Positions 47,705-59,790 of a DNA stretch of 64,000 nucleotides are shown piece by piece. Origin of the DNA: Isoetes taiwanensis (lineage: Eukaryota > Streptophyta > Lycopodiopsida > Isoetales > Isoetaceae); contig JAJEKV010000038.1 of the NCBI GenBank assembly GCA_021234155.1, positions 6,132,926-6,196,925 of the forward strand. Reading direction: 5' to 3'. Below the pieces are notes generated by a model that was not told where the DNA came from, did not search any database, and saw only the letters and a program-made list of their open reading frames with translations. How positions within the stretch are numbered: the stretch's first letter is position 1; each line of letters begins with the position of its first letter. Position numbers and translations under genes: made by a program.

Positions 47705-50700
47705 GTATTTGTTGATTATTATGAAAAGAAACCTAATTAAACTCTATGTTTTAAGAATTTCCAGCAGAAATAAAAAAGTAAGAACTAAAAAGCAAACTGC
47801 CAGCATCCCAACTTCATCCGAATTTGTAAAAGAATTGGCGCATGCATCGATATGCAAGGTTCGGCTTGTAGACGAGCTAGCAAGGCTGAAAACGCGTGTT
47901 GAGCCATCGTATTTTAAACCGAGATAGAAATAGAAGAAATCGATGGAGCAAAGACATGGTTCCAAGGACTCTTCAAAATTCATTGTTGCTCTCTTCAAAA
48001 CTTACAATACAATTCCTGACTAAGAATGCAATTTGAGTATGCTTCCATTTTGGGGCTTGGAGCTGCCATGCGAATCACATGGTCTGCACTTTTCGGGTGT
48101 TTTGCAATTTTTGGGGCTCGAGGCAGCCTCCCCATGCACTTGCAAGGTGGATTGGCTTATGCCAATCCATTGTGGCATTTACTTGATTTAATGCATCATC
48201 ATGTGTTCTAATCTTGTCTATGGTACATGGCAATCCACCAAGCCACAAGATTACATTAGATTGGCATAAGTTAATCCACAGGAACTGGTGACCGCCAGTT
48301 TACACGCCACAACAGGTTTGGAGCAGTTTTTGGCATATCCTAGGCATATATTCCAACATATATTTAGAATATGCTAGAAACCCACATGAACAAAGGTTTG
48401 CCCTATAGGGGCAACACAAAAAGGAAATAAACATGGTCAAGAAATATCCAGAGCTTGAATTGAGTACACGAATAGATAATATACGTATTGAATTATGGAA
48501 CTACACATAATATACATATTGAATTATGGAACTACGCAGAGAGATGGAACGCAGTTGCCTACGAGTTGCTCCTTTCATAATTAGGGTGCCGGTTGCCCCT
48601 TCCTATTGAATACCAAAGGCTTTGCACATCACAAGATAACGTCAATGGGAAATAGCTTTGACGTGTATAATGCGATCCTTCCGGGACTGAATCATGAGCA
48701 GAATCATGAGAAGTAGCGGCAAACATGGCTGGAAATTGTGTATAAATTAGAGAGGATTTTTCAGAAGTGAAGCAGTCTCAAAAAATAAAATAAAATTCAT
48801 TGACAAAGCTTTTTCTCTAAATTTTTTCGTTGATTGTGGCAAATAGGTTACATCTTTATCGAAAAAGGTATGTATCTATCTCCTTCCCTTTTAATGCTCT
48901 ATTTCTCTATGTGCACATTTCAATCAGATGAAAAAAAAACAAATTCGACATGTATGAGACACGAGACATACCTTATATTTGTAGGAAGCAGCTTACAGTC
49001 CACTGATTTGGCAAACCAGTAAATTTAGAACTATCTCTCTCTATTGACATCATTCGGCATCCGGGATAACAGCATATTGCATGCTACATCTAGATTTACA
49101 TTGCTAGATGTCAGCTAAGGGTAGAGTCAGAAGACCATCAACGAGTCTCAGAAAGAGCAAGACGCCACATTGATGCAGATTCTGAGATAATAAGATCTAA
49201 TCCGGGAATATTTGGGGCTCTACAGGCCAGGTTCACTTGCTTTCTGCATAAGAATAGCTTGAGTTCCACTTGGATTTATTCTCAAGCAGCATCTGTTCAT
49301 TTTAATAGCCAATCTGCATACTTTAGTCACGTGTGTTTGCCTGCATTATCCAGGGCTAAGAAAGGCTAAAAAGGATTGGGGTTTGGTTAGAGTTGTTCAT
49401 GTCCGACTTGGATTTTTCTCCCATGGCTTTTCCTTCTCCAAGCTGATAATAATGTGGATGGAGAATGTGGGTTTATTGGTGAACTACCTGAATACCTGGG
49501 TTCAGTGGTTCATTAGTGCTACCTGAAGGAAGGAAAAAAAAAAGAAAAAAAAAAATCGAAAGCGTCGAATAAAGGCGCTCCCTTTGACCATTTTGTTTGG
49601 CCACAGATGCAGCAAGCGACGATTTATTCTTCAGCGAATGCCTGCCGTTGCCAGTTATATAGGCACTGGAGGACAAAAAACATGCCTCTATCTCAGATCC
49701 AAAAGACGCATGTAAGAACTTAGCAGAGCCGTTTAAGGCCGTTTCCTTGTATGCCATGATCCAGGCTTGTTTTGGCCAAGTCCACGCAGGCATCTCCTTA
49801 TGCACATGGTTTTCTTTTCATCACTCTTAAATGATCCGACAATCCCTTTGTGCGGCCATTTTTGCGCCACAATATTGCTGAGCAAAAGATTCAAATATAA
49901 TTTACAACCCGATTTGATAATGGGAGAAGCGGCAGGAGCTATGGGCTCTTATAGCTGCATGAATTTACCTTCAAAAGAAAGCTTTCATATTTGCAAAGGC
50001 TTTCATACCATACTTGTCGTCAAAGGGAACAGAACCGACGGATCCGCCATAGCCAAGAGCAGATCTGCCATAAGCAGTGGAAGATGGTCCTCCAGAGAAC
50101 CAGAGATGCACTCAATAAATTTTTGGTTCCTTGAAGCCGGATAGAAGACGGTTCGACCAGATAGGGGACGATGCATCAATGGGATAGGACTGCAGCAAGT
50201 GCAACTTATCCGATGGAATGAGATAGGATTGTTTTTGATTGGTTATTAATGGCTTTGCCTCTTTTTTTTTGAAGTCCTTTTTTTTAAACGAAGACTTACA
50301 CGTGTCTCTTCCACAGTTTTTCTTGGTGAAAAAATATTAGCCTCAAACAAAAAATAACACTGCCTTATATATGTTTAGATAGTCTAATTCTATATCTTTA
50401 AGATTTTCTACTTCCATTTTCCCTTTTCATTGCTTTGTTTCTCCTATTGGTAAAGACAATGTTGACAATGTTGAGGGCCAAAGATGCACACTCAAACTTC
50501 ATTCCACGTGCTAACTTCATTGATCTATTCGTATGATGGCTCCACACAATAACAACTTTGGCTACTCACGGTTTGAGAACATTTTTTATTTAAGCAAGAA
50601 AACTTACTACATATTTTTAACTCAAGACTAGAAATCTATGCTAAATTGCAAGGATTACGAAGGAAAATCATGTCTTGAAGCAAGAAATTTTTCTTCAAGG

Positions 50701-51440
50701 TCTAAATATCTATGCAAATTTCGTTCCAACCGACCATTGCTTCCATGGTGCCGCTCTTTTTCCTCAGTATCTTCCAAATCAAACTCTATTGTCCTTGGTG
50801 CATGCTTTCATCAATATTTCGAAACAATATTTTCCACAACTTTGTTAAACCAAACTCCTCATTTTCCACACCTAACTCGATTGCCCTTGTAGATTGCATC
50901 GTAGATTGCTGTTATCCTTGCTTGAATGGTATTCAAACCATTACAAAAACAATCCTTTAATGTCTCAATCCTTAAAAGATAACAATAAGACATCAAAATC
51001 TATCACCCGACAGTGTTCAAATGGTCTTGCATTTCTTGTTACAGAACTTTCTTGTCACAAGACTTTTAGATGTTTCGCTATCTAATTCGAGTGTATTTGC
51101 CAGGATATTTTAGTAAAAAGCTTCATATTTTCTCGATAGACCTATCTAACATTTGAATGTAGTGCCTAGCACCCGCATGAAGGTAACTTGGCAGATCCAC
51201 AAGGACTCCTTTGCAAACAACCCATCAAATTATATCAGTTTAAGGACGTCACAAATGCCTATTAGCTTGTGGCCATTTACAAAATATGGAGCACATCAAA
51301 ATTAGAATGCTCTTATAAGCATTTCATCCAAGGGAATTAATTCGCAGGCACACATTAACAGAAAGAATTGACCTTTATATATAACCTTATAATGAATTTC
51401 ACCACACTCCTATGAATTTCATTGAGAGGGGTTAGAATTG
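47705..51440. other. Intergenic region downstream of EXO70A with MITE-like repeats
   Basis: A pair of inverted segments (about 48145-48172 and 48251-48281, sharing GTGGATT-CTTATGCCAATC) could be a small MITE. Next to it is the inverted copy of the 35.2-kb dispersed repeat. The rest (48.45-51.4 kb) has only short ORFs without motifs. The EXO70A 3' UTR should lie just below 51462. Confidence 0.4.
48281..48420 (-). repeat. Dispersed repeat, minus-oriented copy
   Basis: The reverse complement of this segment follows the repeat at 35205-35350 block by block: TTGCCCCTATAGGGCAAACC, ATGTTGGAATAT, then GTAAACTGGCGGTCA. Confidence 0.65.
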
Positions 51441-51461
51441 AATTTAGATACATTGAAGGAG

Positions 51462-54400
51462 TTACCGTCTTTGATCATTTCTGACTTTGCCCTCAAAGAA
51501 TTCTCCAAGCAAGCGTTCTAAATCTTCAGGTGTATACTTAAGATACTTTTGTGGATTTTTACCATTTTCTAACAAAGCACTGCAAACAATAGACATTGCA
51601 TTTTAGATTGCCATGGTAATAAATCACAAGAGAATAAATGGGACCGCATGCCTCATACCTATAGCGCCTTAAAAAACTACGATAAGCTGGAAGAAGTACT
51701 TCTGCTATTGCTAACCGAACAGCTTCCCGAAGCTCGCTTTCTGGAATAGTCCATTGTGACTGTCTTTGATGCAGTTCCTCAAAAAAGGTATTGAAATTTT
51801 TGAATCTATAGAGGCAATAGTTTATTTCCATTATATACTCGAAAAATATTAATGACGAATAAGCATAAGAGCCTATTCCAAACCTTTCTTTCAGTACTCC
51901 TCTAGGGATAACACTGCTGCTGCTATCAGGACCACCAAGGCTTCCACCTGTGGAGGACGTGGAGGACCCCAGTCCTTGGCCGCTAAGGCATTGAAGTACC
52001 TGGAATGAAGAAATGAGGTGATATAGACCATTCACTCAACAATATAAAGCTACTGGAATAGTAGACCAAGCATGCTACTTAGATAAATGTTCCATATCAC
52101 GTCCAGCCATTTCTAATAAAGTAGAACCCTATAACAGCTCTATAAAAACATGGTATACCATGATCTAAAGCACACCTTATGGCATAGAAATGAGAATTAG
52201 GTCCTCTTGTTATTAAGATTTTTGGTATTAGGTCCTCTTATTTTTGATATTGAATGACAAAAAAATTCAATAACAGAAAATTATCAGTTAGCAATGTTGT
52301 TTCCTATACCGAACAGGCATCTATTTCACTTTAAATTCCACTATCTTAACTCAGTTGGTAATACAAATGCACCTTTTGCCAAGCAGCACGCTGATAAGAT
52401 GTTGCATGTTGCTGGACTATTCGACGGTGCCTCTGAACCCAATCATCTCCCAGAAGATCCTTTGCCTCTGACCTGCATAATGTAACAGGATGTTCTGATA
52501 CAATTCATGTCATTATCTTGAAATTCCAGAAAATCAGCAACTGGAACTCACTTGCGAACAGAACGAACTATGTAATGAATATTATTCATGAGAAATATTT
52601 GTGTTAAAGCAGGATCTTTATATTGTTTCGATTTTCCATCAAGATTGGCCTGAAGCACCTGCAAGATCTTCATCGTAGCAGATGCTAAATATGTATTCTT
52701 TTTATCTGCGGTATTTTCTCCAAATAGCTGTCGAAGTGTATTTTGATAACTGCATGCCACAATCTACAAGTGGTTTAATCAAAGTTCCATAAAACAATCA
52801 CCACAAACAATCATGGAAATCCTAGAGAGGACAAAAATACACACTATGTAACATAATTCTTGTCATTTATGGCTTGGCTTCAAAACAAAATCACCCTTCA
52901 ATTCTCATTCATTTTTTCAACCTGACTTAGGGAGATGATAAGAAGTAATTGGCTGTTGGAGACCTTAGCATTATTCTCAGCAAACAGCAGGCCCCCTTTT
53001 AATATAGTTGGCATTTTGTATAAGGCAGACCGTAGATGGTCAATAACAGGGATGACATGAGATTGTAAAGTTTCAGCCTTTCTTGAAAATCACATTACAC
53101 ACTGAGATGATGAACCAGCACACCATGTCATTTCATAAGAGACACTTACTCAAATAGAAACTTCACGTAGTTGATGACATAACTAGTAAGCGGATGTACA
53201 GTTCCATCTTGAACCTGTGTTTTCGTTGCATCCTTCTCAACAGCTTCAAGAAAGTCATTAAATGTATCCTGAGATGTTTGAGAAAGCTTTTTTGTCAAGC
53301 TTACTGCCATCTCTTGCATTCGAGCTGAGAACTCCCCCGTAAAAATAATCTTTATCTGTTGCTTACAAGATCTATAGGTTATCAAAGCTGATTACACAAT
53401 TTCCTAGCAAAGAGACTATGTACAAACCTCTGGAAGAAGATCACGCATTGTCTCATACATGTCCAGTAAGACAAATAGCTTCTCTGGAGATCTTTTGCTT
53501 TTTACTATGGCTTCGCCAGAACTTAGAAGTGTAGCAAATCCGTGCTCGATGACTTCAGCAAAACTTCTTTCTCTATATGGATCAAGTTTTAAAAATATCT
53601 GATCACAAATCTTCCTCTCCGACGCAAATAGAAGCTTAATCTGGAAATGACATTTATTAGCTGTTGCAGTTTTTAAAAAATAGAATATGTAATTCAATCA
53701 TCATCATGCAAACAAATGTCATTACTGAATGTAGCGCATTATAATGGATAAGCACAAAAGTTTAGAACAACAATAAGCTGAACCAGCCCGCATATTCTAA
53801 AATTGTAAATTTTTTGAGTTTGAGGTTCCGCATGGTAAACGGTTTCTGCCCCTTAAGATGCATCTTTCCATTTAAAGAACAATGCATTTAACCTTATTCT
53901 GTACGTGTCACGGAACCAATAACAATTCTTAGAAGGATTACTCAACTCGTTCAAATGTGTACTCATCAGCACAAGTTCAGCATGGCATGCACTATGCGCT
54001 TAGATATACTTAGAACGCAACTGAATAGCAAATCAGCCAAAAGGCATACCATGCTAAAGAATAAGTGAAGTACACATGGAGCATGTACATGGCAATAGCT
54101 AGAACATAGCATATACGATGCTTAAATACTTACAGAAACTCGCATTAATCGGATCCAATTCCCAATTTTTCCCTCAAGAACCTCCCATTGCATCTTTTGC
54201 ACTTCTTCTTTGCTTATCTTTTCCACCCCAACCTTTTGCAAATTCTCCTCTAAAATGGATGCTCGAACATCTCTGCAACATTATCGCACATATAAATTAA
54301 CACCATACTTCTTACTAGCTTATTAAAATAATCTTGAAAGCTAAGCAAGGACATGATGGGTTCATCCAGCAGCTTTTCTCAATAAAGTTTGTAATGACCT

Positions 54401-56481
54401 GTAAATCTTAAGGCACTGTTGGCCATGCCCTCCTTTAACAATTCGTTGTGCCATTTCATTAAGTTGTGGAATAATCCTTGGCGGAATAAGTACTGGAAGT
54501 CCAGCAGTCAAACTCTTTCTGCCTGGAGGTTCCAAGCTTGCAGTTTGACCACTAATGGACGGTTTCACAGGATTAGGGAGTGACTCAAACAGACGCCCAG
54601 GATCTATCACTTTGCTGCACAAAGTAAAACAAAATGTGAGGTATTTTATCTGCATAATCAGAAACGACATGACAAATTTGCCACAGGAGCAAATGTCCAG
54701 TTGAACAAAGTTTAACTGTAAAAAAAGAAGGGACGGTAGGAGATGTATGGGTGGAAACAATAACATTGGTATGATAATCAAAGTGGGCGCAATCAGTGCA
54801 TGCTGGTATGTTATGATATTAGAATTTTGGAGTAAAAGCCTTTATTACGTCTCAAAAAGATTTGTCTTAACAAACACATCTCAAGCATAATAACCCAAAA
54901 AGACAACCTAACCTGTGTTGTATCAAAAACTGCTTAAATTTATCCTCGAGCTTTGTGAGGGCTTTTAAGAGCAGTGATCGAGAATGGTTCAGAGCTCCAT
55001 CACTGCTTTTAAAGCTCTGATGCTGTGAAAAAAACTCAACATTCGCAAGAAGTTGATCTACTGCAGCTAGATAGCCCCCAAGATCTTCAATTGGACCAAC
55101 AACTTTAGCTTCTACCTGGACAATGAAGAAAATGTTTGTAATCGCTACTATAACATATTCAACCAACATGAAACTGAACCATCTTTTATGCTATTTATTA
55201 TATATACTCTAGAATCTTTCTCTCAGTAAATGGTCTATCAATTTCAATGGATGAAAAAGCATCTTATGCACAAGTCAATAATAGAATTAAAAATGTACAT
55301 CTCTTCCTTTCTTTCTCCTTACAAACCTTCACACAAATAATTCATTAGCATCATTAACCATGTACGTATCAGTACACATCTTATCAAATAAGAAAATCAA
55401 AAAGATGCCATGCAATTTTATGAGCTTATACAGTGCACATCTTATAAATTACAAAAATTGAAAAGATGCCATGCAATTTTATGAGCTTATACAGTGCAAC
55501 ATTAGTGGAGCCCTAATACTGAAATCATATCAACTACAACTAAGTATTCACCTGTCGGGACACATCAAACTGAAACAATATGGTTTCTGCTGCTTTCAAG
55601 GTGGCGTCAATGTTCTCATGTGCTTTGCGAATAGCATGGGTGCGCACCTGCAGCACAACAATGATTAGGAGGTTCTATCCTTTAGAGCATTGCCTTCAGT
55701 CATCCTGAACCTTTTACATTGACGTAAACTACAATTTCCTTATTGTATAATGATGATAATCGATAAGGGAGTTAATATTCTTAATGTGTGATTGCCATTG
55801 TTTTTAGTTTTACCACAAAATCCTCATGCTGAAGCAAGCTGGGCTCCTCCACATCGTCAAAATCCTCATCTGTAACAAAATCAAATGTGCTTCTTCGTCT
55901 ACTGAGCGTACGAACCTGTCCCATAGAGCAAATTTTTATTTATGATGGAAAATTTTCATTAAATTAAGCCATGATTTTCTGTTACTTAAATTAGCATATA
56001 GGTGATCCATTATCAATACCAGGGAACCTCTATATTGCTTTATCCTTTGATCCTCCTCTGCCAAAATGGCAGATCCTTTCTGACCTTGTTTGTTTACCTG
56101 ATAACAAGATATGTTTACTCCTTTTAATCATCTATAACGAAAACCATAAAATTCGGAGGCTTAAATTTTCATATCGTCGTCTACAGATTATGCTGTCGCC
56201 ATTAAAAAAGCAAATTTGACAAATCGTTCATTGTGAAAATTGGATGCACCGCAGCAAAAATTAAAAAAACTACGTTCAGAGTATCAAATTTCACACGATC
56301 TCAACCAACATTGTAGGAAAACCTGGGTAGGGCGCATGGCGGACTCGAGGGAAGAAAGGCGTTGGTCGAAGGAACCGAGGATATTGACCATGGTGTCGGT
56401 GATGGATTTACTCTTGTCAAGGCTTTCTCGAACAAGCTGGGCCCGTGCTACAAGAATTTCGACCTCATTCTCGGACTCCAT
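51462..56481 (-). CDS. EXO70A: Exocyst subunit EXO70A, 14 exons, 696 aa
   Basis: EXO70 tethers secretory vesicles to the plasma membrane as part of the exocyst and binds phosphoinositides through its C-terminal domain. Exons in order of transcription: 56323-56481, 56020-56097, 55814-55915, 55552-55647, 54913-55115, 54399-54614, 54134-54272, 53428-53640, 53150-53355, 52552-52749, 52373-52472, 51884-51999, 51659-51805, 51462-51579. They sum to 2091 bases with consistent phase. Hallmarks are SITDTMVNILGSFDQRLSSL, THAIRKAHENIDATLKAAET, MQWEVLEGKIGNWI, ASERKICDQIF, VHPLTSYVINYVKFLF, EAKDLLGDDWVQRHRR and ELHQRQSQW. The start is the first in-frame ATG before the family N terminus. Exons 2 and 3 (26 and 34 codons, both phase 0) insert 60 residues between AMRPTQ and the THAIRKAH block, where Arabidopsis EXO70A1 as I recall it has none. 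Otherwise the length matches the family (about 636). Intact and probably functional. Confidence 0.96.
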
Positions 56482-57950
56482 AGCTGCTAAACTGAGGGAC
56501 GTTCGCGCCCTCAAGCTCTAATCCACCATTCCATCAACGGAAAAAACATACATGCAAATGCAGACTAATCTGCCACATTCGAGACATTTGCGATCCCCGT
56601 GTGAACAGGGCATTTTGCAGCGCATATTCCTTCCTATGGCACTAGAATATTCCGCATCCATTGCTATTTCTGGGCACCAAGGAGTATTTTTCGCCTAAAC
56701 AAGTGTATATCATGGATCCTTAGGATTTTAAACTATAAATCCTACCATTAAAATACTAACACGGTCCTTGGGTGGATGAGACAATCACATAATATATAAC
56801 CATAAAAGTTCTATTCTGTCGTTCTCTGTGTTGCCTGCTCGACGAAATCAGCGCCTCGAATTATCATCTCGCCTCTGGACTATCACGTTCTCCTCTCATT
56901 TCATTTCCTGTGGTTCAGATTGTTCCAATTGTACGTCCACCACCGACTTCATTCCATCAGAATATGAAGTTGTTCTCTTTCCTTGGAGTGAAAGGCATGC
57001 CTATAATCATAGTCTCAAATGTGGAATCATTTGTTTTTTTTTTTCAAACTGCTCTATGATATTATTCTCGTCCCAGATTTTGCGATGATGGGTGTTAACA
57101 TGCTTGTCTATACCAAGAAACAATATGATTGTCCTAAGAATATTTGTACTTGTCTTTTATTGATCATTACATGACCCATCGTCCATTTTAGGGGATTGTA
57201 AATCAAATATAAATGCATTTTGCACCAATTACTTAGAACCAAAGATATATAGGTAATCTTTTAATGTTTGAGATATATAGCTTTCATGTTAAATGATGTC
57301 TCCAAATGCTAGTGAATTACAAATAACCAATAAGGAATCTATATGAAGTTATTTTACCTCTCATATTTTATTCCACAACTAGACCCGCTTTAGTGTCGCT
57401 TGGTTGAAATGTCAATATGAGCCAAACAAACAATATAGAAGTTGGGTCATCAAATTATGCTGGCGATTATTTCTGTGCAGCCACGTGGCATATGCCAATA
57501 ACGCGGAATGGAAATCGGGGCATATCCCGGCTATCGCCGGTCGCGGGGCCCCTGCCAATTTTTCGGAAGGGGAGCCCCTGCTTCCCTTCCCCTATACATT
57601 ATAACATGAAATTGCAAGCTTTAAGAATGGTAAGCTAAGCGTAAGATGCATCTTTTAAACTATTCCATTTTTCATAATTATGAAAAAAAATAGGGACCAT
57701 GTAATGTAGTATATTGTTCTCAGTTTTCAAGAAAGAAAGGCAGAAGCTGCCACAAATATCCTTACAATCTCTTGCACGTGGAACACATTTTATTTCACTA
57801 AAACCAATGATCTATGAGAGTTTACGTAACACAAGATCAACTGACACATTCATTGAAAAGCATAACAAAAAGCAACTGAGAGCCCCCATCCTTAGACAAG
57901 ACTTGTCCTCCATTTCAAACACCACAACCTACAAGTTTTCATGCATAAGG
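56482..57950. other. Upstream region of EXO70A
   Basis: It should contain the EXO70A 5' UTR and promoter. A G-box core CACGTG occurs at about 57482, roughly 1 kb upstream of the EXO70A start. No gene was recognised. Confidence 0.35.
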
Positions 57951-57972
57951 TTATTCTCATTTTTAACCTCAT

Positions 57973-58085
57973 TGTTATATGACAACCAAGAAAAGTGTCA
58001 ATTTCACACAACCTAGTTGTTGTATGGCAACCAAGAAAAGTGTCAATTTCACACAACCTAGTTGTTATATAACAACGAAGAAAAG
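57973..58085. repeat. 45-bp tandem repeat, about 2.5 copies
   Basis: Units at 57973-58017 and 58018-58062 are nearly identical, with a partial third. Each has AACCAAGAAAAGTGTCAATT. A minus-strand ORF through it merely translates the repeat. Confidence 0.85.
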
Positions 58086-58147
58086 TCACATACTTAAAGA
58101 GGTGGTCATTTGGCAATACTGCCTCTATTGCAATGCAATGAGGCACT

Positions 58148-58575
58148 AGTAGTTGGACGAGAAAAAAGGACAAATGTATTTTAATGTCTAGTGTATTGGA
58201 ATGCAAATAGACAATGGTAGTTGGACAAAAACAAGGACAAATCTTTTTTATGTCTTACACTAACATACAAAAAATTAGCGCAAGAGGACAAATAGTTTGG
58301 CACATTGATGTCCATAATGTGAAGCCTTGAAGTTAAGTTGTGGGACATTTTAATTTTAATACGTATTAATTTTTGTGAAGCCTTGAAGTTAAGTTTTGGG
58401 ACAATTTTATTAATACGTATTGATTTTAGTTGGACAAAAACAATGACAAATTTATTTTATGTCTATTACACTAATATACAAAAAAAAAATTAGCGCGAGC
58501 GGACAAATATGTCCATAATGTGAACATTTTAATTAATTTGGGACATTTTAATTTAAGTAATACGTATTAATTTCT
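58148..58575. repeat. AT-rich imperfect repeat cluster beside the tRNA gene
   Basis: Motifs such as AGTTGGACAAAAACAA, GTGAAGCCTTGAAGTTAAGT and AATACGTATTAAT recur two or more times in a loose tandem pattern. Confidence 0.65.
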
Positions 58576-58621
58576 GTGCCGTGCCGAGTTTTAAAAAGGA
58601 AAACAAAAAATTTTTGAAAGT

Positions 58622-58628
58622 AAAAAAA
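58622..58628 (-). terminator. Pol III terminator of the tRNA-Asp gene
   Basis: An uninterrupted run of seven T residues on the minus strand immediately after the tRNA 3' end. Confidence 0.9.
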
Positions 58629-58700
58629 CGCCGTTGCCGGGGATCGAACCCGGGTCACCCGCGTGACAGGCGGGAATACTTACCACTATACTACAACGAC
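58629..58700 (-). tRNA. tRNA-Asp (anticodon GTC), nuclear type
   Basis: The 72-nt gene folds into a standard cloverleaf. The acceptor GTCGTTG pairs with CAACGGC (one G-T pair), the D arm includes GTATAGTGGTAAG, the anticodon stem-loop is CCCGC-CTGTCAC-GCGGG with anticodon GTC, and the T arm contains GGGTTCGATCCCC. Box A and box B are therefore present. No intron, and no encoded CCA. Seven Ts follow at once on the transcribed strand (58628-58622), a Pol III terminator. It is of nuclear, not plastid, type. Confidence 0.98.
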
Positions 58701-59070
58701 AGAATGATATTGAGTCATTCATTTTTGACGAATCCAAGAAAAACAGCCGAATTGAAACCCAAATTACCTTGGTACCCAAATTACCTTGGTATGCTAAAGA
58801 ATAGATGCGAATCCGGCACAAATTTCAGAATGCCAGCCGTCTACACAGACTAATGGAAAAAAGAAAGGTGCTGAATTGGCTAACCGGATCATGCATGAAC
58901 TCAGTACCCGATCTGCTCAAACATCAGAACATCACCGCTTTCTATTATAAACCAGCAAATTGGTCCGGCAATAAGGGCCCAACCCAATTTGCACAAATTT
59001 CAGAATATCAGATTCAATGAAAGAAAGATATTGAGAGCTCAATCTGCTCAAATATCAGAAAATCAGCTTT

Positions 59071-59790
59071 TTATAGAGATAACTGGATCAAAGACAGCAA
59101 ACTGGTCCGGCAACGAGGACCCAATTGGCCTCGATTTGTGCTCTGTAACTCCTGGTTGCTTGAATCAGAAGGCAAGGTCGGAGATGGAGTATTCTCAAAG
59201 AGCGGATTTATGGCATCTGTATCTTCATACATGATATTTAGGTATACTCTGCCGTCAGAAACCGTTGCCCTTTGCCTGTTTAATGCCAAAAATTCGCCCA
59301 AAGATGGAGCATTAAATCTGCGAGTCCTGTGGCTGTTTCTTTTATTACTGTGTTTTGTTTTACATCCTAACAAACAACAAAGACTTCTTGGCATGACGCG
59401 GCCTCTGTTAGCCCTATTCATACCTGCGCCATTTCTTCTGCCATTTGTAGCCCTGTTATCCGACGAGCCTTCTGCCCTGATTCCAATAAGGCTGCCCAGG
59501 GTCATGCTTCTGTCTCGGAAGAAGGAAATCGTGGACTGAAAAAAAAAAGAAATGAAAAAGATTGTTCAGAAAGGATTCTTTACTCGTCCATTTGCTTCCC
59601 CCTTCCGACACTGTTAGAATGTAAAATTAAAAATTATCCTGGGAAATCGTACCTCTGAATCTAGATCTGAGGATGAATCGGACGAACTTGCTGATGAAAG
59701 ATCAATTGATGCGGCGCTGTCTGTCCATCTAAAATGCTCCATCAATCTGACTCTTAAATTTAGAGGCTGTAAGCCTAACGGCCATCCCAT
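59071..59790 (-). CDS. At3g17950-like protein, 2 coding exons, 200 aa
   Basis: This is a plant-specific family without an assigned biochemical role. Exon 1 (59653-59790) encodes MGWPLGLQPLNLRVRLMEHF, a Ser-rich part and SSDLDSE. Exon 2 (59071-59535) starts STISFFRDRSMTLGSLIGI and later contains APSLGEFLALNRQR. The order GWPLGLQPLN, SDLDSEST, FF-D-S-TLGSLIGI and SLGEFL is the signature of the family. The exons join in phase with GT and AG sites. A second likely intron ends in the 5' UTR at a CTTTTAG site about 15 bases before the start codon. The middle is basic (RRNGAGMNRANRGR) and the C terminus is diverged. Length is typical of the family. Complete and probably functional; localisation is unknown. 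Confidence 0.88.

Noticed and set aside
49473-50144. Opposed ORFs of 110 and 125 codons downstream of EXO70A
   Set aside because: No known domain; one includes a phenylalanine run from an A-rich tract. Not supported as genes.
57892-58206. 104-codon minus-strand ORF with internal amino-acid repeats
   Set aside because: The repeats are just the translated 45-bp tandem DNA repeat; no start context or homology.
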